41,562 nucleotides of DNA from an uncultured beta proteobacterium. GTDB lineage: Bacteria; Pseudomonadota; Gammaproteobacteria; Burkholderiales; Burkholderiaceae_C. Where the stretch lies: contig CAISLN010000053.1 of NCBI GenBank assembly GCA_903886275.1, forward strand, positions 1-41,562, in the 5' to 3' direction. How positions within the stretch are numbered: the stretch's first letter is position 1; each line of letters opens with the position of its first letter. Positions 24,350 to 33,944 of the stretch are shown piece by piece. The notes beneath the pieces were generated by a model, which was not told the origin of the DNA, ran no database searches, and saw only the letters and a program-made list of their open reading frames with translations. A program made the translations under genes and the position numbers.

Positions 24350-26638
24350 ATGAAAAACCTCGACGCTTTGAAACAACACGGCGACATTATTTGGAACATC
24401 GCCAACCTGCTGCGCGGCCCCTACCGTCCGCCGCAGTACCGCCGCGTCATGATTCCGCTCACTGTGCTGCGCCGGCTCGATTGCGTTCTGGAAGCTTCCA
24501 AAGTCCAGGTTATTGCCTACCACCAGAAGCTCAAGGCGCTCACGGGCAAAGACGGCAAGCCCACGCACGGTGCCGACGCTATCGAAAAGATGGTCAATCA
24601 CAAGTTCAAGCTGTCGTTCTACAACACCAGTGAATTCACCTTTCAGTCGCTTTTGGGTGACCCCGACAAACTGGTGGCCAACTTGGCCAACTACATGGCT
24701 GGCTTCTCCAGTCGGGCGCGCAAGATCATCGAGAAGTTCAAGTTCGACGAAGAAATTGAGAAGCTGGACGAGGCCAACCGGCTTTTCGACGTCGTCAAGC
24801 AGATTGCTGCGGTAGACCTGCACCCCAACACCATCCCCAATATCGCCATGGGCTATTTGTTTGAGGACCTGGTGCGCCGCTTCAACGAGCAGGCCAACGA
24901 AGAGGCCGGCGACCACTTCACCCCGCGTGAAGTCATCAAGCTCATGGTCAACCTGCTGTTCACCCACGACGACCTGGTCTACCGCAAGGCCAAACTCATC
25001 AAGATCTACGACCCCACCTGCGGCACCGGCGGCATGCTGTCGGAGTCGGAAAAAGTCATCGTCGATCCGGACACCGGCCTCAACCCCAGCGCCGACGTGC
25101 GCCTGTTTGGCCAGGAGTACAACCCCGAGTCCTTCGCCATCTGCGGGTCTGACTTGATGATCAAGGGCGAAGATGTCAACAACATTGTCTTTGGCGACAC
25201 CCTGGGCACCGGCAAGCTCAAAGACGGCGTGGCCGATGGCGACGGCCACCCGGGCGAGCACTTCCACTTCATGCTGGCCAACCCGCCCTTTGGCGTGGAG
25301 TGGAAGCCCGAAAAAGACTTTGTGACCAAAGAGCACGAAACGTTTGGCTTTAACGGCCGCTTTGGCCCCGGTCTGCCCCGCATCAATGACGGTGCCCTGC
25401 TCTTTTTGCTACACATGGTGTCCAAAATGCAGCCCGCGCCAAAGGATGGCGGCGAAGGCTCGCGCATTGCCATCGTCTTCAATGGCTCGCCCCTGTTCAC
25501 TGGGGACGCCGGCAGCGGCGAGAGCAACATCCGGCGCTGGATCATCGAAAACGACATGTTGGAGGCCGTCATCGGCCTGCCAGACCAACTGTTCTACAAC
25601 ACCGGCATCACCACCTATGTGTGGATCGTCACCAACCGCAAGAGCCAGCAGCGCGCGGGCAAGGTGCAGCTCATCAATGGGACCGACTTCGCCTGGAAGA
25701 TGAAGAAAAGCCTGGGCGACAAACGCAAGCGCGTAGGCGACGGCACAGAAGGCACCCCCAACCACATTGCCATGCTCACCCGCCTGTATGGCGACTTTGG
25801 CCATGCAGTGCGCAAGACCGTGGCCGAGGTGCAAACCAATATCGACCCCAAGCGCGAGCAGGCCAAGAGCCTGCTGGTCAGCAAGGTGTTTGAAAACCAG
25901 GACTTTGGCTTTCTCAAAATCACCGTGGAGCGCCCGCTGCGGCTCAACTTCTGCGTCACGGCCGAGCGCATAGCCCGGGTTAAAGCCAGCGGCGTTTTTG
26001 CTGCCCTTGTGCTGTCGCGCAAGCGCAAAGACAAGGCCAAGATCAAGGCCGAAATGCTGGTCGGCGAGGCGGCCCAGGCCGCCATCCTGCAAGTGCTGCA
26101 ATCCATGCTGCCCACCTTTGCCAAGGGCGAGTTGGTCAAAGACCGCGCCGAGTTTGAGCTGCAACTCAACCAGGCCTTTGCCAAAGACAGCATGGATCTG
26201 GATGCCAAGCTACAGACCGCGCTGCTCAACCCCGGTGCATTGGGCGAGAAGGACCCCAGCGCCGAAGTCTGCTGGAACAAAAAAGGCGAGTCCGAACCCG
26301 ATGCCGATCTGCGCGATACGGAAAACGTGCCCCTGCCCGCAGGCATTGCGCTGCCATTGCCACTGGACTACGAGAGCAAGAAGAACAAGGGCAAGCTGGA
26401 CCTGGACCCGCTGCTGGCGCTGGTGGAGGCGCACTGCGAGGCTTACCTGGCCGCCGAAGTGCTGCCCTACCGTGCGGATGCGTGGATAGACCACAGCAAG
26501 ACCAAGGTCGGCTACGAGATTCCCTTTAATCGCCACTTCTACGAATACGAGCCACCACGCCCGCTGCAGGCCATCGAGGCCGACATCTTGGCGCTGGAGC
26601 AAGACATCATGGCCATGCTGAAGGATGTGACGGCATGA
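24350..26638 (+). CDS. hsdM: Type I restriction-modification, DNA methyltransferase subunit
   Basis: 762-aa HsdM, the N6-adenine methyltransferase subunit. An HsdM_N four-helix domain occupies about 1-150. SAM-binding motif I is DPTCGTGGML (221-230) and catalytic motif IV is NPPF (311-314). The unusually long C-terminal part (beyond about 560) is Lys/Ala rich and ends in a coiled-coil-like segment expected to contact HsdS. With HsdS and HsdR it methylates and restricts DNA. It is the first gene of a five-gene operon in which four of five junctions overlap or nearly touch. Its start has no strong Shine-Dalgarno. Confidence 0.95.
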   Translation: MKNLDALKQHGDIIWNIANLLRGPYRPPQYRRVMIPLTVLRRLDCVLEASKVQVIAYHQKLKALTGKDGKPTHGADAIEKMVNHKFKLSFYNTSEFTFQSLLGDPDKLVANLANYMAGFSSRARKIIEKFKFDEEIEKLDEANRLFDVVKQIAAVDLHPNTIPNIAMGYLFEDLVRRFNEQANEEAGDHFTPREVIKLMVNLLFTHDDLVYRKAKLIKIYDPTCGTGGMLSESEKVIVDPDTGLNPSADVRLFGQEYNPESFAICGSDLMIKGEDVNNIVFGDTLGTGKLKDGVADGDGHPGEHFHFMLANPPFGVEWKPEKDFVTKEHETFGFNGRFGPGLPRINDGALLFLLHMVSKMQPAPKDGGEGSRIAIVFNGSPLFTGDAGSGESNIRRWIIENDMLEAVIGLPDQLFYNTGITTYVWIVTNRKSQQRAGKVQLINGTDFAWKMKKSLGDKRKRVGDGTEGTPNHIAMLTRLYGDFGHAVRKTVAEVQTNIDPKREQAKSLLVSKVFENQDFGFLKITVERPLRLNFCVTAERIARVKASGVFAALVLSRKRKDKAKIKAEMLVGEAAQAAILQVLQSMLPTFAKGELVKDRAEFELQLNQAFAKDSMDLDAKLQTALLNPGALGEKDPSAEVCWNKKGESEPDADLRDTENVPLPAGIALPLPLDYESKKNKGKLDLDPLLALVEAHCEAYLAAEVLPYRADAWIDHSKTKVGYEIPFNRHFYEYEPPRPLQAIEADILALEQDIMAMLKDVTA

Positions 26639-27669
26639 ACGAACTCATTCTTTACCAAACCGAAGACGGTCAGACACGTATTCAATGCCGGTTTGATGAC
26701 GATACCTTGTGGCTCACGCAGGCACAGATTGCCGAGCTATTCCAAACCACACCACAAAACGTCACGTTGCATCTCAAGGCCATCTACGCCGAAGCTGAGC
26801 TGCAAGAAAGCGCAACTTGTAAGGATTACTTACAAGTTCGCCAAGAAGGCTCTCGCGCCGTATCCCGTCAACTACGGCATTACCGGCTGGAGGCAGTTTT
26901 GGCCGTAGGCTACCGTGTGCGCGGCCACCGTGGCAACCAGTTCCGTCAGTGGGCCACCGCCCGCCTGAGTGAATACTTGGTCAAAGGCTTTGCCATGGAC
27001 GATGAGCGGCTTAAGAACCCGGCCGGCCCCGGCCAGACCGACTACTTTGATGAACTGCTTGCGCGCATCCGCGACATCCGCAGCTCCGAGCGGCGCTTTT
27101 ACCAAAAGGTGCTCGACATCTACGCCACCAGTGTGGATTACGCCCCGGACACCGAGCAGGCCCAACAGTTTTTTGCCACCGTGCAGAACAAAATGCATTG
27201 GGCCACCCATGGCCACACGGCCGCCGAAATCATCAACCAGCGTGCCAATGCCAACCAACCCTTTATGGGCCTGCAAACCACGCGCCCCGGCGGTGTGGTG
27301 CGCAAAGAGGATGTGTCGGTTGCCAAAAACTACTTGTCTGCCGACGAACTGCAAGTGCTCAACCGTATCGTCAATCTCTACATTGAATACGCTGAACTGC
27401 AGGCGCTGGAGCGTAAGCCCATGCGCATGCAAGACTGGATCAACAAGCTCGACGACTTTTTGAAGGTATCGGGTCGCGAGCTTTTGGACCACGCAGGCCA
27501 AATATCTGCAGCCAACGCAAAGGCCAAAGCCGAGTTGGAATACACCCACTACCGCAAGCAACAAGATACCCTGCCGCGCGCGGTGGATGCGGACTTTGAG
27601 CGGGTGGCGAAGGAGTTAAAGACGTTGCCACCGGTGAAGCGGGTGAAGAAGGCGAGGGATAAAAAGTGA
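26635..27669 (+). CDS. RhuM-family protein embedded in the hsd operon
   Basis: 344-aa protein of the RhuM family (named from a Salmonella pathogenicity island). The N-terminus has a winged-helix-like segment LWLTQAQIAELFQTTPQNVT (25-44), then the RhuM core (RLEAVLAVGYRVRGHRGNQF, RQWATARLSEYLVKGF). The C-terminal half contains ATHGHTAAEIINQRANA. No Fic motif (HPFxxGN) is present. RhuM genes are frequent passengers of type I R-M operons; the role is unknown, and regulation or modulation of HsdS is conceivable. It overlaps hsdM by 4 bp (ATGA) and hsdS by 4 bp (GTGA). Confidence 0.85.
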   Translation: MNELILYQTEDGQTRIQCRFDDDTLWLTQAQIAELFQTTPQNVTLHLKAIYAEAELQESATCKDYLQVRQEGSRAVSRQLRHYRLEAVLAVGYRVRGHRGNQFRQWATARLSEYLVKGFAMDDERLKNPAGPGQTDYFDELLARIRDIRSSERRFYQKVLDIYATSVDYAPDTEQAQQFFATVQNKMHWATHGHTAAEIINQRANANQPFMGLQTTRPGGVVRKEDVSVAKNYLSADELQVLNRIVNLYIEYAELQALERKPMRMQDWINKLDDFLKVSGRELLDHAGQISAANAKAKAELEYTHYRKQQDTLPRAVDADFERVAKELKTLPPVKRVKKARDKK

Positions 27670-29009
27670 GTTATCAAGCCTACGCCACGTATCGAGATAG
27701 TCCGATTGAATGGGCTGTGAACATTCCAGCGCGTTGGGACACATGCGCTGTGAAGGAAATCTTCTCTATGCAGTTGGGGAAGATGCTTCAAACAGAAGTT
27801 GCCGGACCGTTTGATATCGAGGTTAGCTACCTCAAAGCGCTGCACGTCAATTGGAGCGGCGTGACTACCGAGATGCTGCCAACGATGTGGTCCTCTCCCG
27901 CCGAGCTAACGAGCTATGAGGTTAAGAACGGCGACCTGTTGGTCTGCGAAGGTGGCGAAGTCGGGCGCGCCGCCGTTCTGAGTGGGCTCGAAGAGCCTGC
28001 AATTATTCAAAACGCGCTGCATCGCATTCGGGCGACAAACAAAGGCGATGTCCGTTATCTCAAATTCATGCTCAAAAACATTGCAGATGCAGGTTGGTTC
28101 GCAATCCTCTGCAACAAGGCGACCATTGCGCACCTGACTGTTGACAAGTTTGGTGCCATCCAAATGCCCTTTCCGCCGCTTGAAGAGCAGCAACAAATCG
28201 CCGCCTTCCTCGACTGGAAAACCAGCCAGATCGACGCGTTGATTGCCAAGAAGCAAGAGTTGCTGCAAAGGCTCAAGGAACAGCGATTGGCGGTGATCAC
28301 CCAGGCGGTGACCAAGGGCCTGAACCCGGATGCGCCTATGCGGGATTCGGGCGTTGCATGGCTGGGGTGCATGCCAGGTCATTGGCGCTCGCTACCCATT
28401 AAGTATCTTCTAAGCGCAATTCTGGATACCGAGCATAAGACCTGCCCTTACCATGATGATGGTGATTTCTTGGTTGCCAGAACACCAAATGTCCGCGATG
28501 GAAAGCTTGAGTTGGATGGTGCGAAATACACCGACGCTGCTGGCTATCAAGAATGGACATCAAGGGGAGAGCCAAAGCCAGGCGACATTCTTTTCACCAG
28601 AGAAGCGCCAGCGGGCGAAGCGTGCATTGTTCCTGATCAACCCAAACTTTGCATCGGTCAAAGGGTTGTCTTGTTTCGCACCGATGCGGAAAAGCTTGAG
28701 TCGCGTTTTGCGATTTACTCCTTGTATGGAGGTGCTGCTCGAACGTTTATCGAGATGCACTCACTAGGGTCAACGGTTGCGCACTTCAACATGAGTGAAA
28801 TTGCAATGCTACCGATGCTTGTTCCGCCTGTTGAAGAGCAAGTTGCAATTGCAGATGCGCTAGATCAGCGAACGCTGAGACTGGATAGCATGATCACCAA
28901 CGCCCAATCCGCCATCACCCGCCTCACCGAATACCGCATCGCACTTATCACCGCAGCCACTACCGGCAAGATCGACGTGCGCCACGTCAAAATACCTGTA
29001 TCCGATTGA
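27666..29009 (+). CDS. hsdS: Type I restriction-modification, specificity subunit
   Basis: 447-aa HsdS with the classical two half-subunits. TRD1 is at about 1-165, central conserved helix CR1 at about 175-225 (PPLEEQQQIAAFLDWKTSQI..), TRD2 at about 235-395 beginning GVAWLGCMPGHWRS, and CR2 at about 395-440 (PPVEEQVAIADALDQRT). The two TRDs set a bipartite target; it cannot be predicted here. The start is GTG, overlapping the rhuM stop. TRD2 is noticeably AT-richer than the flanking conserved regions, a sign of TRD exchange. Confidence 0.95.
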   Translation: MSYQAYATYRDSPIEWAVNIPARWDTCAVKEIFSMQLGKMLQTEVAGPFDIEVSYLKALHVNWSGVTTEMLPTMWSSPAELTSYEVKNGDLLVCEGGEVGRAAVLSGLEEPAIIQNALHRIRATNKGDVRYLKFMLKNIADAGWFAILCNKATIAHLTVDKFGAIQMPFPPLEEQQQIAAFLDWKTSQIDALIAKKQELLQRLKEQRLAVITQAVTKGLNPDAPMRDSGVAWLGCMPGHWRSLPIKYLLSAILDTEHKTCPYHDDGDFLVARTPNVRDGKLELDGAKYTDAAGYQEWTSRGEPKPGDILFTREAPAGEACIVPDQPKLCIGQRVVLFRTDAEKLESRFAIYSLYGGAARTFIEMHSLGSTVAHFNMSEIAMLPMLVPPVEEQVAIADALDQRTLRLDSMITNAQSAITRLTEYRIALITAATTGKIDVRHVKIPVSD

Positions 29010-29022
29010 TGGAGCCTGCACC

Positions 29023-30837
29023 ATGCGCCTTCTGCACTATTTAGAGATAGAAAACTTCAAACGCTTTGGCGAGAAGCAGCGCATTGAGCTGGACCATCCT
29101 GCGGTGTTGATTGGCCCCAACAACTGCGGCAAGACCAGTGCCATTCAGGCGCTGGCGCTGTGGTCGCAGGCGGTCAAGACTTGGTATGACGTGCGCAAGG
29201 AATCGACCGCCAAAGAGCGCACGGCCACGGCACTGAACCGGCTGAACATTGTGGCGGTGCCCGTGCGTCGCACGCGGTTCTTTTGGCACAACGCCAATGT
29301 GCGCGCGGGCACCAAAGACATTGCGCTCACCATCACGGTGGGTATCGAGTTCAAGGGGCAGCTCATTGCCCTGCCCATGCGCTTTCGCAACCAGGGGGAT
29401 GAGCTGGTGTATTGCACGCCCGATGAGTCGGTCGTCGCCAATCTCGATTTTTTGAAGTACGCCGCACAGATCAGCGTGGAGTTGCTCTACCCCATGTCGG
29501 GGCTCGAAACGGAAGAGCCCATTTTGCAGCCGGGCCGCATCGATGTGCTGCTGGGCCAGGGCCAAACGGCACAGGTGCTGCGCAATCTGTGCCTGATGGT
29601 GGCCAAAGATACGCCCGACGATTGGGGTCGCATCGTCAAGCTGATGCAGCGCTTGTTCAGCGTGGAACTGGAAACACCGCAAGAGACTACGCGCGGCGCC
29701 ATTGAGATGCGCTACAGGCAAAAGGGCGTGCGTGAGCCTTTGGACTTGTCGTCGAGTGGCCGCGGCTTTCAGCAGATGCTGTTGATTTTTGCCTACCTGT
29801 ATTCGCACAAACGCAGTGTCTTGCTGGTGGACGAGCCAGACGCGCACCTAGAGATATTGCGGCAAAAGCAGGTGTACGTGCTGCTGCGTGATATTGCCGC
29901 CGAAAACCAATCACAGGTGGTGATGGTGTCGCATTCCGAGGTGATCCTCGACGAGGCACTGGACAATAACTTGACGCTGTTGATGGACGGCAAGGCCGAT
30001 GACCTGGCGCGCAAAACCGATATCCGCAACAGCCTGAAACATTTTGGCGCCGAGCACTATATCAAGGCGCGTGAGCGCGGCTATGTGCTGTATGTGGAAG
30101 GAGGTACCGATGTGGACATGCTGCGTGCCTTGGCCGAACGGCTGGCGCATCCGGTGGCTGCAGCGTGGGACGAGCGCATCAATTCCTTTTATGTGCAGAA
30201 CAACTACCCGGACAAGTCGCTCGACAGTGAGCTGGAGCGGGTGGAGGGCGGCTTTGGCGTCACGCCTCGCGACCACTTCAAGGGTCTGAGCAATTTGCTG
30301 CCGCAGCTCAAGGGTCTGGCGGTGCTGGACAATGACGGACGCGACCGAAAGGGCAGTGTGGAAGGCAACTTGCAGCTGACCTACTGGCGCCGCTATGAGG
30401 CTGAAAATTACTTTGTGACGCCCGATGTTTTGCGGCGCTACGCACTGGAGCACTTTGGGGATTTACAGCTGTTTGGCGGCTTTCAAGTGGAAATTGACGA
30501 GGTGCTGGATGCCTTGCTGCTGGAGCAGGTGTTTGAGGGAATACCAGCCGACTTTGCAGCCTGGAAGCAGGCCCCGGTTGAAGTGGCGCGCATTGTGTGG
30601 GAGGCAAAAACCCAGCGCATCAAACTCAGCACATTGGCTGAAGAATTTTTCCGACGACTGTCCATGCGTGTGGGCGGAAGCATGCTGCTGAAGAAGGGTG
30701 AGTTGCATCGCCTGGTGGCGTTGGTAGACGTGAAAGCCATTCCCGCAGAGGTCAGCGAAAAGCTGGATCTATTGCATCAGCTTTTTAAATCAGCGACGCA
30801 GTCTTTGGAAGTTTCGGATTCGGCTTTAAACCCATGA
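29023..30837 (+). CDS. AAA ATPase-TOPRIM protein (OLD/PARIS-like) inside the hsd operon
   Basis: 604-aa protein. An ABC/SMC-like ATPase occupies residues 1-320: IENFKRFGEKQRI, Walker A GPNNCGKT (31-38), signature LSSSGRGFQQ (242-251), Walker B VLLVDEP (266-272) and a switch His in MVSHSE. The C-terminal part looks like a TOPRIM nuclease: LYVEGGTDVDMLRAL with E359, then the D-x-D motif AVLDNDG (D436, D438), and a downstream YEAENYF reminiscent of OLD and DUF4435 proteins. Relatives include OLD nucleases and fused PARIS-type (AriA/AriB-like) defence proteins. It sits 13 bp after hsdS and overlaps hsdR by 4 bp, so it is expressed with the R-M system. It might act as a back-up abortive effector or be a part of restriction; which one is unknown. 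Confidence 0.8.
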   Translation: MRLLHYLEIENFKRFGEKQRIELDHPAVLIGPNNCGKTSAIQALALWSQAVKTWYDVRKESTAKERTATALNRLNIVAVPVRRTRFFWHNANVRAGTKDIALTITVGIEFKGQLIALPMRFRNQGDELVYCTPDESVVANLDFLKYAAQISVELLYPMSGLETEEPILQPGRIDVLLGQGQTAQVLRNLCLMVAKDTPDDWGRIVKLMQRLFSVELETPQETTRGAIEMRYRQKGVREPLDLSSSGRGFQQMLLIFAYLYSHKRSVLLVDEPDAHLEILRQKQVYVLLRDIAAENQSQVVMVSHSEVILDEALDNNLTLLMDGKADDLARKTDIRNSLKHFGAEHYIKARERGYVLYVEGGTDVDMLRALAERLAHPVAAAWDERINSFYVQNNYPDKSLDSELERVEGGFGVTPRDHFKGLSNLLPQLKGLAVLDNDGRDRKGSVEGNLQLTYWRRYEAENYFVTPDVLRRYALEHFGDLQLFGGFQVEIDEVLDALLLEQVFEGIPADFAAWKQAPVEVARIVWEAKTQRIKLSTLAEEFFRRLSMRVGGSMLLKKGELHRLVALVDVKAIPAEVSEKLDLLHQLFKSATQSLEVSDSALNP

Positions 30838-33800
30838 AAAAACACACCGAAGCCCGCCTGGAAGATGCCATTGTGGTCAGCCTGACCCAGCAGGGCGGCT
30901 ATGTGGGGGTGGACTATCACCAAGGCGAGGCAGAGGGTCGCTACGACAAGGCGCGGGCGATGGACCCAGCCTTGGTGCTGGGCTTTATCCAGGCCACCCA
31001 GCCCAAGCTGTGGCACAGCCTGCAGGCCCTTCACCAGGATGAGACGGCCAAGGTGGTGCTGGACCACTTGGGCAAGGAGCTCGATACCAAGGGCCTGCTC
31101 AAGGTGCTGCGCCAGGGCTTCAAGTGCTATGGCAAGAAGCTGCGGGTGGCGGTGTTTGCGCCCAATAACCGCATGAACCCGGATACCTTGGCGCTGTATG
31201 GCCAAAATGTTTTGAGCGTGACGCGCCAGTTGTTTTACAGCGAGGCCCACACCAAGAGCCTGGACCTGGTGCTGTTTTTGAATGGCTTGCCCATTGCCAC
31301 GGCCGAGCTGAAGAACGAGATGTCGGGGCAGAGCGTAGAAGATGCCAAGACCCAGTACAAAAAGCACCGCGACCCGCGTGAACTGCTGTTTGAGTTCAAG
31401 AAGCGTGCGCTGGTGCATTTTGCGGTGGACTCGGACCAGGTCTTGATGACCACGCGCCTGAGCGGCGACAAGACGCATTTCCTGCCCTTTAACCTGGGCA
31501 ACGGTGGCCATGCGGGCAACCCGCCGGCTGCCGACGGGGGGTACCGAACCGCCTACCTGTGGCGCGAGGTGTGGCAGCGCGATAGCCTGCTCGACATCCT
31601 GGGGCGCTTCATGCATTTGCAGGAAGATGAAAAGCGCATCCTCACCGAAGAGGGCATCAAGAAGATCACTCGCGAGACCATGATTTTCCCGCGCTACCAC
31701 CAGTTGGATACGGTGCGGCGCTTGGTGGCGCATGCGCAGGTCCATGGGCCGGGTCGCAATTACTTGGTGCAGCATTCGGCGGGCTCTGGCAAGTCGAATT
31801 CGATAGCCTGGTTGGCGCACCGCCTGTCCTGCCTGCACGATGCGCAAGACAAAAAGGTGTTTGACTCGGTGATTGTGGTGACCGACCGCCAGGTGCTCGA
31901 CACGCAGTTGCAAGACACCATTTACCAGTTCGAGCACAAGCAAGGCGTGGTGCAAAAGATTGACCAGGACACTCGCCAACTGGCGCAGGCGCTGGCGGGT
32001 GGCACGCCCATCATCATCACCACGCTGCAGAAGTTCCCCTTCATCACCGAGACGCTGGAAAAACTCCACAAGGAAAGCCACCCCGGCATTGCCATCGACA
32101 CCCAGAACAAGCAGTTTGCCGTCATCGTGGACGAGGCGCATAGCTCGCAGTCGGGCGAAAACGCCATGGAACTCAAAGGGGTGCTGAATGCCCATGGCAT
32201 TCAAGAGGCCGCAGCCCTTTGTGCCGCAGAGTATGAACTGGATGCTGACGCTGATGCCGACCTGCTCGCCGGTGTGGTGCGCGAAATGAGCAAGCGTGGT
32301 AAGCAGGACAACCTGAGCTTCTTTGCCTTTACCGCCACACCCAAGTACAAAACCAAAAAGGTGTTTGATGAGCCCGGCCCCAGCGGCGAGTCGCCGTTTC
32401 ACCTGTACACCATGCGCCAGGCGATTGAAGAAAAGTTCATTCTGGACGTGCTGAAAAATTACATCACCTTTGAGGCCTACTTCCGATTGGCGCAGGTGGG
32501 TGATGACGACCCGCATGTGGCGCGCAAAAAGGCGGCCCGCGCGCTGGCCTGCACATTGACCTTTCATGAGGTCAATGTGCGCAACAAGACCGTGGTGATG
32601 GTGGAACACTTTCGCACCCATGTGCGCCACAAGATCGGCGGGCGGGCCAAGGCCATGGTGGTGACCGAAGGCCGTTTGCACGCGGTGCGCTACAAGCAAA
32701 GTTTTGATGCCTATATTGCCGAGAAGGGCTACACCGATGTCAAAACCTTGGTGGCCTTTTCGGGTGCGTTGGAAGATCCCAATTGGCCTGGCAAGAACTT
32801 CACCGAGGTGGGAATGAACAGTGGCATCAAAGAGCGTGAGTTGCCCGAGAAGTTTGAAAGCCCCGAGTACCAATTGCTGCTGGTGGCCGAGAAGTACCAA
32901 ACCGGCTTTGATCAGCCCTTGTTGCACACCATGTATGTGGACAAAAAGCTCACCGGGCTGCAAGCGGTGCAGACCCTTTCGCGCTTGAATCGCAGCTGTG
33001 CGGGCAAGGAAGATACCTTTATTCTGGACTTTAAAAACACGCCAGAAGAAATCTACAAGGCCTTCAAGCCCTACTTTGAAGACACGCCAGTAGAGCCCTT
33101 GACGGACCCGCAGCACCTGTACCGGCTGCACCACCAGATCGAGGAGGCCGGGCTTGTTTTTGAAAGCGAAGTGCATGAATTTTGCGCGGTGTATTTCAAA
33201 CCCGCACGCAAGCATTCCGTCACCGACCACGCCGCCATGAACGGCGTGCTGGATTTAGCGGTGGACCGTTTCAAAGAGCTGGATGACGAAGAGCGAGAGG
33301 CGAGCAAGGCGCTGCTGGTGAATTTTCGCAACCTGTATGCATTCCTGTCGCAGGTCATTCCCTACCAGGATTCGGACCTCGAACAGATGTACACCTACCT
33401 GCGCTATTTGCTAACCAAATTGCCACGCCGTGAAGACGAGGGAGGCGTTCATCTGGATGAAGAGGTGGAACTGCAGTATTACCGCCTGCAAAAAATTGGC
33501 GAGGGCCGCATCGACCTGACAGCGGGTGCGGGCACAGCCCTCAAAGGGCCTAGCGATGTCAGCACCGGACATGAGGATGCGTCGATTCGTTTGTCTGAAC
33601 TGATTGAGCTCTTGAATGAGCGCTTTGGCACCAACTTCACGCTGGCGGACCAACTGTTTTTTGACCAGATACAGGAGGAGGCGCAGGAGAGTGAAGCGCT
33701 GCGCCAAGCGGCGGAAACCAACTCGAAGGAGGACTTTCGCTACGTGTTTGAAAAGGCCTTTGAAGGGCTGCTGATTGATCGCATGGCCGGCAACGAAGAC

Positions 33801-33899
33801 ATCTTTGGCAAGCTGATGGGAGACACCGAGTTTCGCAAGTTGACGGTTGAACACCTGCTCAACAAGGTGTACCTCGCTTTACGAAAGTTGAAGGATTAG
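30834..33899 (+). CDS. hsdR: Type I restriction-modification, restriction/translocase subunit
   Basis: 1021-aa HsdR. The N-terminal PD-(D/E)xK nuclease has D144 in SLDLVLFLNG and E158-x-K160 in TAELKNE. The SF2 translocase has Walker A HSAGSGKS (314-321), DEAH box VDEAHSSQS (432-440) and motif III FAFTATPKYK. A later motif VAEKYQTGFDQPLLHTMYV and QTLSRLNR (motif VI) follow. The C-terminal region would bind HsdM/HsdS. The start overlaps the preceding stop (ATGA). Length and motifs appear complete. No terminator was found after the stop. Confidence 0.95.
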   Translation: MKKHTEARLEDAIVVSLTQQGGYVGVDYHQGEAEGRYDKARAMDPALVLGFIQATQPKLWHSLQALHQDETAKVVLDHLGKELDTKGLLKVLRQGFKCYGKKLRVAVFAPNNRMNPDTLALYGQNVLSVTRQLFYSEAHTKSLDLVLFLNGLPIATAELKNEMSGQSVEDAKTQYKKHRDPRELLFEFKKRALVHFAVDSDQVLMTTRLSGDKTHFLPFNLGNGGHAGNPPAADGGYRTAYLWREVWQRDSLLDILGRFMHLQEDEKRILTEEGIKKITRETMIFPRYHQLDTVRRLVAHAQVHGPGRNYLVQHSAGSGKSNSIAWLAHRLSCLHDAQDKKVFDSVIVVTDRQVLDTQLQDTIYQFEHKQGVVQKIDQDTRQLAQALAGGTPIIITTLQKFPFITETLEKLHKESHPGIAIDTQNKQFAVIVDEAHSSQSGENAMELKGVLNAHGIQEAAALCAAEYELDADADADLLAGVVREMSKRGKQDNLSFFAFTATPKYKTKKVFDEPGPSGESPFHLYTMRQAIEEKFILDVLKNYITFEAYFRLAQVGDDDPHVARKKAARALACTLTFHEVNVRNKTVVMVEHFRTHVRHKIGGRAKAMVVTEGRLHAVRYKQSFDAYIAEKGYTDVKTLVAFSGALEDPNWPGKNFTEVGMNSGIKERELPEKFESPEYQLLLVAEKYQTGFDQPLLHTMYVDKKLTGLQAVQTLSRLNRSCAGKEDTFILDFKNTPEEIYKAFKPYFEDTPVEPLTDPQHLYRLHHQIEEAGLVFESEVHEFCAVYFKPARKHSVTDHAAMNGVLDLAVDRFKELDDEEREASKALLVNFRNLYAFLSQVIPYQDSDLEQMYTYLRYLLTKLPRREDEGGVHLDEEVELQYYRLQKIGEGRIDLTAGAGTALKGPSDVSTGHEDASIRLSELIELLNERFGTNFTLADQLFFDQIQEEAQESEALRQAAETNSKEDFRYVFEKAFEGLLIDRMAGNEDIFGKLMGDTEFRKLTVEHLLNKVYLALRKLKD

Positions 33900-33944
33900 G
33901 CGCCGACCTTTTGATTTCTATACGACGTTTGGATTCGCTGGTTG

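Noticed and set aside
30777..33230. 817-codon minus-strand open frame opposite hsdR
   Set aside because: Antisense shadow of hsdR; low-complexity composition, no motifs, no ribosome-binding site.
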